Shown here piece after piece: positions 8,318 to 17,792 of a DNA stretch of 64,000 nucleotides; position 1 is the first letter of the stretch; the number at the start of each line of letters is the position of its first letter. This DNA comes from Chitinophaga eiseniae (GTDB taxonomy: Bacteria > Bacteroidota > Bacteroidia > Chitinophagales > Chitinophagaceae), in contig NZ_FUWZ01000008.1 in the NCBI RefSeq assembly GCF_900167135.1, forward strand, positions 148,626-212,625. Direction: 5' to 3'. The translations under genes were made by a program, and so were the position numbers. The notes beneath the pieces are model-generated. The model saw only the letters and a program-made list of their open reading frames with translations. It searched no databases and was not told where the DNA came from.

Positions 8318-10024
8318 ATGAAACGTTTGACTTTTTTTATGCTGATGAACGTCCTGGCAGCAAATGCCGCACTTGCACAGGAAACCTGGATCACGAACGC
8401 CAGCCTTGTAGACCCTGCTAAACAGACCATCCGGCAGAGCATGACAGTAGTCCTGAAAGATGGCCTTATTACCGCCGTCCATAAAAAGAAAGCGCCTCCG
8501 CAGGCTACCACCATCGATGCGGCAGGAAAATACCTGATGCCCGGGCTAACGGACGCCCACGTACATTTTTTCCAAAGCGGCGGGCTGTACACACGGCCGG
8601 ACATCATCGATCTTCGTAAAATCCGGCCCTATGCCGATGAAATAAAAGCAGTACATGCCGGCTTCGAACAACAATTGCGACGGTATGTTCAAAACGGCAT
8701 CACCACTGTATTTGACGTAGGTACCACCCGGCGCTTCCTGACACGAAGACAAGCCATCGAAGGATGGGCTGCCGCACCACAGGTGTACATGGCCGGCCCT
8801 ATTATCACCACTGGCCTGATCCACCGTTATGACAGCCTGCAGGACGACACCCCTTTTATTCTGGCCACCGACGCCGCAGCTGGTCGCAGGCTGGTACAGG
8901 AACAGCTGCCCTGGCAGCCGGACCTGATCAAACTGCTGATATCATCCGATAGCGAAGCACCGAAAAACTACCTGCCCATCGTGGAGGCTGTCATCGACGA
9001 AGCGCATCACCACGGTCTCCGGGTGGCTGTACATGCCACCACGCTGGAGACCGCCCGCCAGGCGGCGGAAGCAGACGCCGATTACCTCGTTCACAACGTG
9101 GAATCCGAAACTATCGACGACGCCTTCGTGGCGCTGCTCAAAAAGAAGAAAATAGTCGTCTGCCCTGCCCTGTCGGTTAAAAACGGCTACCTGCACACCT
9201 TCGACCAGTCACGCGTATTCACTACCCGCGAACTGAATTATGCCGAACCATTTGCACTGGGCAGCGTGTATGACATGAAACAGCTGCCGGATACCGCCAT
9301 CGCCCGCCTGTATAAAATGAAGGCCGATGAGCGGCAGGAACGGACCGCAGCAGCAGTACGCCTCAACCAGCAGAACCTCAAAAAACTAAGCGATGCCGGC
9401 GTACACATCGTCAGCGGGTCCGATGCGGGCAACATCGGCACACTACACGCCGTCAGCCTCCTGCCGGAGCTGCTGCTGATGCAGCAAAGCGGCATGAGCA
9501 ACTGGCAGGTAATACAGGCCGCCACCATCAACGCCGCTGGTATCCTGGACCGCCCCGGCTACACCGGCAACATCACGGCAGGACAACCCGCCAATATGCT
9601 GTTGCTGGAGGGCGACCCCACCACCGATCTCGGACAGTTGGAGCATATCCGCCTCGTTATCCGGAAAGGACAGGTAATAAGTCCGGACACCCTGGTGCAT
9701 CATAGTACGGAATCACTCGTACAGCAACAGCTCAACGCCTATAATACGCGCAACATGGAAGCTTTCCTGGAACCCTACGCAGAAGACGTGGAATTGTTTG
9801 CCTTTCCCGACAAACTGGTATGCCGCGGAAAGGAACAAATGCGGAAAGTATATCACTTTTTTAACCTGGCCAGCCTGCTTCATTGCCGCATTGAGAAACG
9901 CATCATCGAGGGGAACTTTGTGATCGACGAAGAACATATTCTCGATGACCACGGCAGGAAAAGAGGTACTGCTGTTTACCACATACAAAACGGGAAAATC
10001 AGGAAAGTGTTTTTTATCAATTAA
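8318..10024 (+). CDS. Secreted amidohydrolase fused to an NTF2/SnoaL-like domain
   Basis: 568 residues with a signal peptide ending near LAQE. Residues about 20-455 form a metal-dependent amidohydrolase: DAHVHF (residue ~78), HATT (~239), HNVE (~259) and GSDAG (~367) supply the expected metal ligands and catalytic Asp, and GNITAGQPANMLLLEGDP is the usual closing strand. Residues about 465-568 (VQQQLNAYNTRNMEAFLEPYAEDVELFAFP onward) form an NTF2-like fold of the SnoaL/steroid-isomerase type. Such fusions are unusual; the extra domain may bind substrate or mediate dimerisation. It probably acts in the periplasm on a cyclic amide, dipeptide or similar compound. Confidence 0.85.
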   Translation: MKRLTFFMLMNVLAANAALAQETWITNASLVDPAKQTIRQSMTVVLKDGLITAVHKKKAPPQATTIDAAGKYLMPGLTDAHVHFFQSGGLYTRPDIIDLRKIRPYADEIKAVHAGFEQQLRRYVQNGITTVFDVGTTRRFLTRRQAIEGWAAAPQVYMAGPIITTGLIHRYDSLQDDTPFILATDAAAGRRLVQEQLPWQPDLIKLLISSDSEAPKNYLPIVEAVIDEAHHHGLRVAVHATTLETARQAAEADADYLVHNVESETIDDAFVALLKKKKIVVCPALSVKNGYLHTFDQSRVFTTRELNYAEPFALGSVYDMKQLPDTAIARLYKMKADERQERTAAAVRLNQQNLKKLSDAGVHIVSGSDAGNIGTLHAVSLLPELLLMQQSGMSNWQVIQAATINAAGILDRPGYTGNITAGQPANMLLLEGDPTTDLGQLEHIRLVIRKGQVISPDTLVHHSTESLVQQQLNAYNTRNMEAFLEPYAEDVELFAFPDKLVCRGKEQMRKVYHFFNLASLLHCRIEKRIIEGNFVIDEEHILDDHGRKRGTAVYHIQNGKIRKVFFIN

Positions 10025-10048
10025 TGGTCATTAATAGTCCAAATAACC

Positions 10049-10073
10049 AAAGGGATGCTGAGGCATCCCTTTT
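10049..10073 (+). terminator. Intrinsic terminator of the amidohydrolase gene
   Basis: Ten-bp perfect stem AAAGGGATGC/GCATCCCTTT with a TGAG loop, followed by a short T tract, 25 bp after the stop codon at 10024. Confidence 0.8.
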
Positions 10074-10076
10074 CGT

Positions 10077-10229
10077 TTATAAGCCTGTGGGTCGATATAC
10101 AATTTGTCCCTTGCTGATCAGCGACCTGACCGGCGATACCCGGGATACCGCTTCTGCCGAACAACCGGCGTGTATCAGCACCATATCCGCTGCATCGCCG
10201 GCTTTGGATACAGGAGCGAAAGTATCCCT
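10077..10229 (-). pseudogene. C-terminal fragment of an amidohydrolase (cytosine-deaminase-like)
   Basis: On the minus strand a 50-codon open stretch reads AGDAADMVLIHAG then AVSRVSPVRSLISKGQIVYR before a stop. This is the usual C-terminal end of cytosine-deaminase-type amidohydrolases (G-x-x-ADxVL, then an R-x-V/L-I-x-x-G strand). An in-frame stop at 10230-10232 cuts it off and no start codon or upstream domain is present. It lies between two rightward genes and is best read as a decayed remnant. Confidence 0.4.
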
Positions 10230-10283
10230 TCAAAATTGCAACATGGTTATTATAATAGTTCTTTATCTGTATGCAAAATGTGT

Positions 10284-10291
10284 TATTTTTG
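10284..10291 (+). promoter_or_regulatory. Bacteroidota-type -7 promoter element (TATTTTTG)
   Basis: Exact TAnnTTTG match in an AT-rich stretch, ending 5 nt before the GTG at 10297. It probably drives the DUF6660 gene and the efflux operon, giving a very short or absent leader. Confidence 0.45.
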
Positions 10292-10296
10292 TTCCA

Positions 10297-10605
10297 GTGA
10301 GATTTTTTGCAGTCATATTGAGCATTGTCCTGTTGGCGCTTGGCACGATATCGTGCAGCGATGAGTTGCCGCTGTCCGGTATGGCAGGCAGCAGCTACCA
10401 GGCGGACAACACCACGCATCAGCATGAGCATAAAGATTTCTGTTCCCCGTTTTGTGCCTGCAGCTGTTGCGCTGCGCCCGTGATTATCTCTCTTGTATAT
10501 TTCGCACCGGTTCCGGCCTCCCATACCATTTTTAGTTACTCCGAAATGCCCGCCGGCATTATTTCTGACCTTCCACAGCCTGTATGGCAGCCTCCCCGGG
10601 CCTGA
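10297..10605 (+). CDS. DUF6660-family small secreted/lipoprotein
   Basis: 102 residues from a GTG start at 10297. The frame is open further upstream, but that part is non-coding in character, and the family normally begins with a short Met-Arg/Lys signal followed directly by this hydrophobic stretch. Visible signs are the signal segment FFAVILSIVLLALGTISC with a lipobox-like Cys, a His/Cys-rich centre (HQHEHKDFCSPFCACSCC) and the family's C-terminal VWQPPR. The His/Cys cluster suggests metal binding. It sits just upstream of a heavy-metal efflux system, as DUF6660 genes commonly do, so a periplasmic metal-handling accessory role is likely. Confidence 0.7.
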   Translation: MRFFAVILSIVLLALGTISCSDELPLSGMAGSSYQADNTTHQHEHKDFCSPFCACSCCAAPVIISLVYFAPVPASHTIFSYSEMPAGIISDLPQPVWQPPRA

Positions 10606-10823
10606 TCCATCACTTTCCCTACTGATTGATTGTCTTTTGCCTGCAAATGCGGCAAACAGCTTCCCGTAAACTTCCGTGTCATTGTTGTCATTGGTGAAAA
10701 GCAGCATCGTACCCGTTCGTGCAACGGACTTCCCATGCCTGTAAACAGCCGGCAATGACGAAGTGTATGAACGTTTTTCAGCGCTCATCGGGCCTATCCT
10801 TTTTATACAATTTACCATTACGT

Positions 10824-13800
10824 ATGCTGAACAGAATTATTCATTTTAGTATAAAGAACAAGTTGATCATCGGCCTGTTCACACTCGCGCTGATTGTCTG
10901 GGGTGTCTGGAGCGCCCTGCGTTTGCCGGTGGACGCCGTACCGGATATCACCAACAACCAGGTACAGATCATCACCCAAACGCCTACACTCGCAGCACAG
11001 GAAACAGAGCAACTGGTCACCTACCCGATTGAACAAAGCCTGGCCAACCTGCCGGACCTGGTGGAAATGCGTTCCATTTCCAGGTTTGGCCTGTCCGTCA
11101 TCACCGTGGTGTTCGAAGACGATGTGGACATCTATTTTGCCCGTCAGCTTATCGGCGAAAAACTGAAGGAAGCGGAACAGAGGATACCCAAAGGCATCGG
11201 CACGCCTGAGCTGGCACCGGTCAGCACCGGGCTGGGCGAAGTGTATCAATATATCCTTCACCCCAAAAAAGGGTCAGAAAACAAGTATACCGCCATGGAC
11301 CTCCGCACCATGCAGGACTGGATCGTGGCCCGGCAGTTGTATGGCACCAAGGGCATCGCAGAAGTGAACAGCTTCGGCGGACTGCTGAAGCAGTACGAAG
11401 TGGCGGTCAACCCGGCCAAACTCAAAGGCATGAACATCACCATGTCTGAGATTTTTAATGCGCTGGCCAAAAACAATGAAAATACCGGCGGCGCCTATAT
11501 CGATAAAAAGCCCAGTGCCTACTTTATCAGAGGTATTGGTCTTGTCGGCAATATGGAAGACATCCGCAACATCGCCGTCAAGTCCGTAAACGGTATTCCC
11601 GTGCTGGTAAGAGATGTGGCAGACGTGAGGCTAGGCAACGCTATCCGCTATGGTTCCGTTACCTACAACGGAGAGAAGGAAGTCGTAGGCGGCATCGTGA
11701 TGATGCTGAAAGGCGCTAACAGTGCCGCTGTTGTTACCCGCGTAAAGGAAAAACTCAAAACCATCCAAAAATCTTTACCCGAAGATGTGGTGATCGAGGC
11801 GTATCTTGACAGGACCAACCTGGTGGACAGGGCGATCAACACCGTAAAAACCAACCTCATCGAAGGCGCCCTGATCGTTATTTTCGTACTGGTACTGTTC
11901 CTCGGCAATTTCCGGGCAGGGCTGATCGTGGCGTCTGCCATCCCCCTGTCTATGTTGTTTGCGCTGGGGATGATGAACGCCTTTGGCGTCAGCGCCAACC
12001 TGATGAGTCTCGGCGCTATTGACTTCGGGCTGATCGTGGACGGCGCCGTGATCATTGTGGAAGCCACGCTGCATCACCTGGCGCTGCGGACATCCACCCA
12101 AAAACTCACGCAGGCGGAAATGGACGAGGAAGTTTATCTTTCTGCTTCCAGGATACGTAACAGCGCTGCTTTCGGGGAGATCATCATCATGATCGTGTAT
12201 ATCCCTATCCTCACGCTGGTAGGCATAGAAGGTAAGATGTTCAAGCCTATGGCGCAGACCGTGGCCTTCGCCATCCTGGGAGCGCTGATATTGTCGCTGA
12301 CCTACATCCCGATGGTGAGTGCGCTGATACTCCCGAAAACGGTATCGCATAAAAAGAATTTCTCCGACAGGATCATGGACTTCTTCCATAAGTTATACGC
12401 GCCGGTACTGGCCTGGGCTATCCGTTTCAAAGTAGCGGTGATAGCGGTTACCGTCGCCATCTTCGGCATCGCGGTATTGCTCTTCGCCCGTATGGGCGGC
12501 GAGTTTATCCCGCAACTGGAAGAAGGGGATTTTGCTTTTCACTGTATCCTGCCGCAGGGCACTTCCCTGTCGCAGAGCATTGAAACGTCCATGCAGGCCA
12601 GCCGGATCATCCGCACTTTCCCTGAAGTGAAAATGGTGGTGGGCAAAACCGGCAGCGCCGAAGTGCCTACCGATCCGATGCCGCCGGAAGCGACCGACCT
12701 GATGGTGCTGCTGAAACCGAAGTCAGCATGGACGACGGTGAAGACCTACAACCAGCTGGCCGACTCCATTATGGAGAAGCTGGAGGTAATACCCGGCGTG
12801 TTCTTTGAGGCCAACCAGCCTATTCAGATGCGTTTCAACGAACTGATGACCGGTGTAAGGCAGGATGTGGCCATCAAGATCTTTGGCGAGAATATAGACA
12901 CGCTGGCTGCCCTGGCGCCGAAAGTAGCCGCTATCGTGCAATCGGTGAAAGGCGCCACAGAGCCGCAGATCGAAAGGACCACCGGCCTGCCGCAGATCAC
13001 CATACAATACGACCGGGCCAAGATAGCGGCTTACGGCATGAATGTGGAAGACATCAACCGTACCGTACGCACCGCTTTTGCCGGTGAAGCTGCAGGCGTC
13101 GTTTTCGAGAACGAACGTAAGTTCGATATGGTTGTAAGGCTGGACAGCGCGAGCCGTTCCTCCATTGACGATGTGCGCGACCTGTTTGTGGCGCTGCCTG
13201 ACGGCAACCAGATCCCGCTGTCCCAGCTGGCGAATATCTCTTTTAAGGAAGGGCCGGCGCAGATCAGCCGTGAAGGGGGCCGGCGCCGTATTGTGGTGGG
13301 CTTCAACGTCAAAAACAGGGACGTACAAAGTGTGGTGAAAGATATACAACAGCAACTGGGAGCTGCCAATCTTCTGCCGTCAGGCTATTATTATACTTAC
13401 GGCGGTACCTTCGAAAACCTTCAGAAGGCATCCGCCCGGCTGATGATTGCCGTACCGGTAGCCCTGGCGCTGATATTTATGCTGCTGTATTTCACCTTCC
13501 GCTCCATTAAAGAGTCGGTACTGATCTTTACAGCGATCCCTATGAGCGCCATCGGCGGAGTGTTTGCGCTGCTGCTGAGAGGTATGCCTTTCAGCATATC
13601 CGCCGGCGTAGGCTTCATCGCTTTGTTTGGCGTAGCAGTATTGAACGGGATCGTGCTGATCAGCACCTTCAATAATCTCGAGAAAGAAGGTTTCACTGAC
13701 GTTATCAAACGGGTGATCGAAGGAACGAAGATCAGGCTGCGTCCTGTATTGATGACCGCCACCGTGGCTTCTTTCGGCTTTCTGCCCATGGCCTTGTCCC

Positions 13801-15149
13801 GCGGTGCGGGTGCGGAAGTGCAACGGCCGCTGGCGACGGTGGTGATCGGCGGACTGGTAACGGCCACCTTCCTGACGCTGGTAGTGCTGCCGTTGTTATA
13901 CATCCTCTTCAGCGAAGGCTTCAAACGCCAATTACCACCGGCCGTCGCGGCGGCTGCGTTGCTTGGCTTGCTGATCGTTCCCGGCGCCGTTTCCGCACAG
14001 GGAGTACCGGGCAAACGGTTAGGCGTAAACGAAGTATTGTCGATGGCGCAACAGAACCTGCAATATAACATCAACGCCGCACAGGTGAACCGGACGAAGG
14101 TACAGGTCCGTTCTGCGGGCATGTTGCCTAAGACCGGTGTATTTGCAGAGAATGAAGACCTGCGGCCCAGCGACCATACCGGCATCCTGAAAGTGGGCGT
14201 GTCCCAGGGGGTGGCCTGGCCGGGACTGTACAAGGCACAGAAAAAACTGTACACGGAACAGGCGAAGTATTATGAAGTGAATGGCGCTGTATTGAATGTG
14301 TCTGTCAAGAGAGATATCCGGCAGGTGTATTATCAACTGTGGTACCTGAATGAAAAATCGAACCTCTACCTGCAGCTGGACAGTATCTACCAATCCCTGT
14401 CCGACGCAGCGGTGCTGCGGGTACGGGCAGGCGAAAATCCGGGATTGGACAGTATCTCGGCGCAGGCCAAACAGAAAGAACTACAGGCACAGCTGCAACA
14501 GCTGCATGACGATATGACCATCCAGCAGCAGTCCCTGAAACAGTTGCTGAATACCGAAGACGCCATTCTTCCGGTGAATCAGCCCCTCGAAAAAATCGGG
14601 TTCGTTTTTGCCGGTCCGGCCACTGACACCGTACACCCTACCCTCGCGCTGCAACAGCAGAACGTGAATATCGCCTCGGCGGGCGTAGCGGTGGCGAAGA
14701 ATGAAAACCGCCCTGAATTTTCCGGCAGGTTTTTCAGTCAGCGGCTCTATGGCGTAAAAGATCCTTTCAGTGGCTTTTCCGTAACAGCCTCTGTGCCGCT
14801 GTTTGGCCTCGGCGCCTACCGGAACAAGGTAAGGGCCGCGCAGGCGGAAGCGGATGTGCAGCAGCAACAGCTGGCCTATAATAAACAGGTATTCAGTACC
14901 CAACAGTCACAGATGACGAAGGAAGTGGAGAAGAACAACCGCATGCTCGTCTTTTATGAGAGCTCCGGCCTTAAACAGGCGCAGGAGATCATCAAAGCGG
15001 CAGCCCTGGCCTACCGTTCAGGCGAAATCAGTTTTGCCGAGCTGTCTCAGTTCCTTACACAGGCGATTACGATCAGGCAGAACTACCTCGACGTACTGAA
15101 TGCCTACAATCAGGCGGTTATTCAACACAACTATTTCAACAATCTGTAA
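10824..15149 (+). CDS. czcA: CzcA-type heavy-metal RND pump fused to a TolC-like outer membrane domain
   Basis: 1441 residues from the ATG at 10824; the 35 upstream in-frame codons do not resemble the family. Residues 1-1035 are a heavy-metal-efflux RND transporter. The TM4 signature DFGLIVDGAVIIVE (near residue 400) has the two Asp and one Glu typical of divalent-cation CzcA pumps, not monovalent CusA. The rest (about 1060-1441) is a TolC-family outer membrane factor with long helices. Between them a hydrophobic segment AAAALLGLLIVPGAVSAQ looks like an internal signal peptide with an A-x-A site, which could free the TolC part. It exports Zn, Co, Ni or Cd together with the adaptor downstream. 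Confidence 0.9.
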   Translation: MLNRIIHFSIKNKLIIGLFTLALIVWGVWSALRLPVDAVPDITNNQVQIITQTPTLAAQETEQLVTYPIEQSLANLPDLVEMRSISRFGLSVITVVFEDDVDIYFARQLIGEKLKEAEQRIPKGIGTPELAPVSTGLGEVYQYILHPKKGSENKYTAMDLRTMQDWIVARQLYGTKGIAEVNSFGGLLKQYEVAVNPAKLKGMNITMSEIFNALAKNNENTGGAYIDKKPSAYFIRGIGLVGNMEDIRNIAVKSVNGIPVLVRDVADVRLGNAIRYGSVTYNGEKEVVGGIVMMLKGANSAAVVTRVKEKLKTIQKSLPEDVVIEAYLDRTNLVDRAINTVKTNLIEGALIVIFVLVLFLGNFRAGLIVASAIPLSMLFALGMMNAFGVSANLMSLGAIDFGLIVDGAVIIVEATLHHLALRTSTQKLTQAEMDEEVYLSASRIRNSAAFGEIIIMIVYIPILTLVGIEGKMFKPMAQTVAFAILGALILSLTYIPMVSALILPKTVSHKKNFSDRIMDFFHKLYAPVLAWAIRFKVAVIAVTVAIFGIAVLLFARMGGEFIPQLEEGDFAFHCILPQGTSLSQSIETSMQASRIIRTFPEVKMVVGKTGSAEVPTDPMPPEATDLMVLLKPKSAWTTVKTYNQLADSIMEKLEVIPGVFFEANQPIQMRFNELMTGVRQDVAIKIFGENIDTLAALAPKVAAIVQSVKGATEPQIERTTGLPQITIQYDRAKIAAYGMNVEDINRTVRTAFAGEAAGVVFENERKFDMVVRLDSASRSSIDDVRDLFVALPDGNQIPLSQLANISFKEGPAQISREGGRRRIVVGFNVKNRDVQSVVKDIQQQLGAANLLPSGYYYTYGGTFENLQKASARLMIAVPVALALIFMLLYFTFRSIKESVLIFTAIPMSAIGGVFALLLRGMPFSISAGVGFIALFGVAVLNGIVLISTFNNLEKEGFTDVIKRVIEGTKIRLRPVLMTATVASFGFLPMALSRGAGAEVQRPLATVVIGGLVTATFLTLVVLPLLYILFSEGFKRQLPPAVAAAALLGLLIVPGAVSAQGVPGKRLGVNEVLSMAQQNLQYNINAAQVNRTKVQVRSAGMLPKTGVFAENEDLRPSDHTGILKVGVSQGVAWPGLYKAQKKLYTEQAKYYEVNGAVLNVSVKRDIRQVYYQLWYLNEKSNLYLQLDSIYQSLSDAAVLRVRAGENPGLDSISAQAKQKELQAQLQQLHDDMTIQQQSLKQLLNTEDAILPVNQPLEKIGFVFAGPATDTVHPTLALQQQNVNIASAGVAVAKNENRPEFSGRFFSQRLYGVKDPFSGFSVTASVPLFGLGAYRNKVRAAQAEADVQQQQLAYNKQVFSTQQSQMTKEVEKNNRMLVFYESSGLKQAQEIIKAAALAYRSGEISFAELSQFLTQAITIRQNYLDVLNAYNQAVIQHNYFNNL

Positions 15150-15170
15150 ATAATTTAAGCTTTGTATACA

Positions 15171-16469
15171 ATGAGCAGGAAAATTATCATCACCACCTTA
15201 TGTGCAGGCGCCCTCTGGCTGACCGCATGCTCCGGCAACGGCGGAGCAGAAAAAGAAGCGCAGGCCAATGATGAAAAAGGACATAAAGAAGAGCATGAAA
15301 ACCCCAATACGGTCACATTTTCCCGGAACCAGATCAACAGTATCGGGATCAGTATTGGCGGCATAGAAAGCAAACAACTGACCTCATCGCTCAAAACCAA
15401 TGGTACGTTACGGGTGCCCAATCAGAACAAGGCGACGGTCAACTCGCTCTACAGCGGGGTCATTAAGACGCTACTGATCCAGCCGGGCAACACCGTTAAA
15501 AAAGGTCAGGTGATTGCCACCATCAGCAATCCTTCTTTCGTACAGTCGCAAAGTGATTACCTTAGTGTCATGACCAGGCTGAAACTGGCGGAACAGGAAG
15601 TAACGCGTCAACGCGAACTGACGGCCGGCAATGCAGGCGCCCTGAAGAACCTGCAGGCAGCAGAAACAGCCTTCAAAACCTTACAGACCGAGAAGTCTAC
15701 CTTAGGCCAGCAAATCAGGATGATGGGCATCAACCCTGAGCGGCTGTCAAATGGCAAACTGATCTCCAGCCTTTCTGTGCTCAGTCCTATCAGTGGCGTC
15801 GTCAGCGATGTAAAGGTGCAGATCGGCAGCTATGTAGACCTTACCTCCACCATTGCGGACATCGTAGACAACAGTCAGCTTCACCTGGATTTGTTTGTGT
15901 ACGAAAAAGATCTCTCCAAACTGAAAGACGGACAGACGATCCACTTCACCCTGACCAACAATCCAGGCAAAGAGTACGACGCAGAGATCTTTTCGCTGGG
16001 CGCTACTTTTGAAGGGGAATCAAAGGCGGTGACCGTACACGCCAAAGTAAAAGGTGACAAGGCCGGCTTAATAGACGGGATGAACATCACCGCTGTTATC
16101 AGCCTGGAAAAGGCCACCGTGCAGGCGATACCGACTGATGCCATTGTCAGCTACCAGGGACAGGATTATATCTTCTTTGTTACTGATGAACACGCAGAAG
16201 ACGAACATCACCAGGGGACGGAAAGCGGCCATGACCACAGTTCCGGAGAAGCGCATGACCATAAGGAAGAAGGTGGTAAAAAAGCAGAGAGCAATCACGG
16301 TACCGGCATGACATTCGAGAAAATACCCGTGGCAAAAGGCACTACCGACATCGGCTATACGGAAATTACGTTGCTGAAGGAAATACCCGCCGGCTCGAAG
16401 ATCGTGGTGAAAGGCGCTTTTTTTGTGCTGGCAAAAATGACGAATGCCGGCGAAGGGCATGAACATTAA
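15171..16469 (+). CDS. RND efflux periplasmic adaptor (CzcB-like lipoprotein)
   Basis: 432 residues from the ATG at 15171; a TTG at 15162 is a weaker alternative. The signal peptide carries a lipobox (LTAC), so it should be membrane-anchored in the periplasm. Order: barrel-sandwich/lipoyl half-motif (TVNSLYSGVIKTLLIQPGNTV), coiled-coil hairpin (about residues 120-190), second half-motif (SPISGVVSDVKVQIGSYV), beta-barrel. A His-rich loop near residues 345-380 (DEHHQGTESGHDH, HDHKEEGG) is a likely metal-sensing or chelating element. It is 21 bp after the CzcA-TolC gene and completes the tripartite pump. Confidence 0.92.
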   Translation: MSRKIIITTLCAGALWLTACSGNGGAEKEAQANDEKGHKEEHENPNTVTFSRNQINSIGISIGGIESKQLTSSLKTNGTLRVPNQNKATVNSLYSGVIKTLLIQPGNTVKKGQVIATISNPSFVQSQSDYLSVMTRLKLAEQEVTRQRELTAGNAGALKNLQAAETAFKTLQTEKSTLGQQIRMMGINPERLSNGKLISSLSVLSPISGVVSDVKVQIGSYVDLTSTIADIVDNSQLHLDLFVYEKDLSKLKDGQTIHFTLTNNPGKEYDAEIFSLGATFEGESKAVTVHAKVKGDKAGLIDGMNITAVISLEKATVQAIPTDAIVSYQGQDYIFFVTDEHAEDEHHQGTESGHDHSSGEAHDHKEEGGKKAESNHGTGMTFEKIPVAKGTTDIGYTEITLLKEIPAGSKIVVKGAFFVLAKMTNAGEGHEH

Positions 16470-16493
16470 GCCGGACGAAAAGATAAAACCTAA

Positions 16494-16527
16494 AAAAGGC
16501 CGCTCCCACAACAGGAGGCGGCCTTTT
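16494..16527 (+). terminator. Intrinsic terminator of the efflux operon
   Basis: Stem AAAAGGCCGCTCC paired with GGAGGCGGCCTTTT (one bulged base), loop of 7 nt, ending in TTTT, 24 bp after the adaptor stop. Confidence 0.8.
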
Positions 16528-16608
16528 CCATAGGGGAGTTTTTCCAATTTCCCGAAAAACGAGCGCGACCATTATTAAGCCTGTCGTTTTTTTGTTATTT
16601 TTATGATT

Positions 16609-16627
16609 AAACCTTTTCTGAAGGTTT
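16609..16627. promoter_or_regulatory. Inverted repeat upstream of an AraC gene
   Basis: Perfect 7-bp arms AAACCTT/AAGGTTT separated by 5 nt, about 28 bp before the ATG at 16655. It could be an operator or a 5'-UTR hairpin. Confidence 0.3.
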
Positions 16628-16654
16628 TAGTGATGAGATTTAACATAACCTGAA

Positions 16655-17557
16655 ATGAAAATAATTGTTGAGAAGCTCCCACTTTCCGATAATACCTCGT
16701 TTGTCGCACGAACTTATAGTACCCCCAATTTCGAAGTACCCTGGCACAGGCACATCGAACTGGAATTAATTTTAATAAAAGAAGGTGCTGGAATTAGTTT
16801 TATCGGTAACCATGTTGGAAGATTTGAAACAGGTGACATCTTCTTCATTGGGTCAAATGTTCCACATACTTTCCAGAGAAATCCCGACCAGGCTACAAGC
16901 GCTGTGGTCGTGCAATTCAAAGCAGACTTTTTAGGAAATGTTTTTTTGAAATTGCCGGAAAGCAAAGACCTTTTGAAGTTGTTTGAAATCTCTTTGCATG
17001 GACTTGCCATTGAGGGTAAAAGTAAGCCCGCGCTGGCTTCGCTGATCCTTTCGCTGGAAAACCAAACAGGGCTAAAGCGTATCATATTATTATGTGAATG
17101 CCTTGATCTCATTACGAGAAGTAAAGATTATACTTTACTTTCCACGCAAATGGAGACAGGATTGAATGCAGAAAAGCAGGAACGTATTGATCAGATCTTC
17201 CAGTTCACATTGGAGCACTTCAAACGGCCCATTCAAATTTCGGAAATTGCAAAAACGGTTGGATTAAGCGTTCCCACTTTTTGTAATTATTTCAAAAAGT
17301 GTACAAAGAAAAAATACATTGACTTTTTGAACGAAATAAGGATAGGATATGCCTGTAAACTATTGATAGACACCCAGAAAAGTATCTCCGATATCTGTTA
17401 CGAGAGTGGCTTCAACACGTTGGCCCATTTCAATAATCAGTTCCGTAAGTTTCATAACACAACCCCTTCAGGTTACAGGAAAGCCTTTCTTAGCGCGGGA
17501 GACCTGGAAAAGATATCACTTGTTGACAGGGAAGTATATGAAACGGGGAATGAGTGA
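16655..17557 (+). CDS. AraC-family transcriptional regulator
   Basis: 300 residues. The N-terminus is a cupin sensor with PWHRHIELELILIKEGAG and ETGDIFFIGSNVPHTF, the pattern of sugar-responsive AraC regulators. HTH motifs lie in the last 100 residues (ISEIAKTVGLSVPTFCNYFKK; ICYESGFNTLAHFNNQFRK). The coding sequence is visibly AT-richer than the flanking genes. It lies upstream of the GMC oxidoreductase pair on the same strand and probably controls it. Confidence 0.9.
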   Translation: MKIIVEKLPLSDNTSFVARTYSTPNFEVPWHRHIELELILIKEGAGISFIGNHVGRFETGDIFFIGSNVPHTFQRNPDQATSAVVVQFKADFLGNVFLKLPESKDLLKLFEISLHGLAIEGKSKPALASLILSLENQTGLKRIILLCECLDLITRSKDYTLLSTQMETGLNAEKQERIDQIFQFTLEHFKRPIQISEIAKTVGLSVPTFCNYFKKCTKKKYIDFLNEIRIGYACKLLIDTQKSISDICYESGFNTLAHFNNQFRKFHNTTPSGYRKAFLSAGDLEKISLVDREVYETGNE

Positions 17558-17792
17558 CCCCTCCCCCTGATTAAAATACTTTATATTTTCAATAAAATAC
17601 CATTTGTCGGGACCTTTGTTTGACCCTAATTTTAGCCAGGAATTAGAGGATAACTTATGTTATGGTTATCTATTCCATTTTAGAATCCACGATATGAAAA
17701 CGGAATCTCCGGATAGCAGTAGCTTATCAAGCCGTTTTATTTACTCAATTTGAAAATTCGACTCTTGTCCAGAGTCTGGAGGATTTTTGTCT

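Noticed and set aside
10719..10823. Upstream extension of the CzcA-TolC frame
   Set aside because: The 35 extra residues have no membrane-protein N-terminus; the family begins at MLNRIIHFSIKNK (10824).
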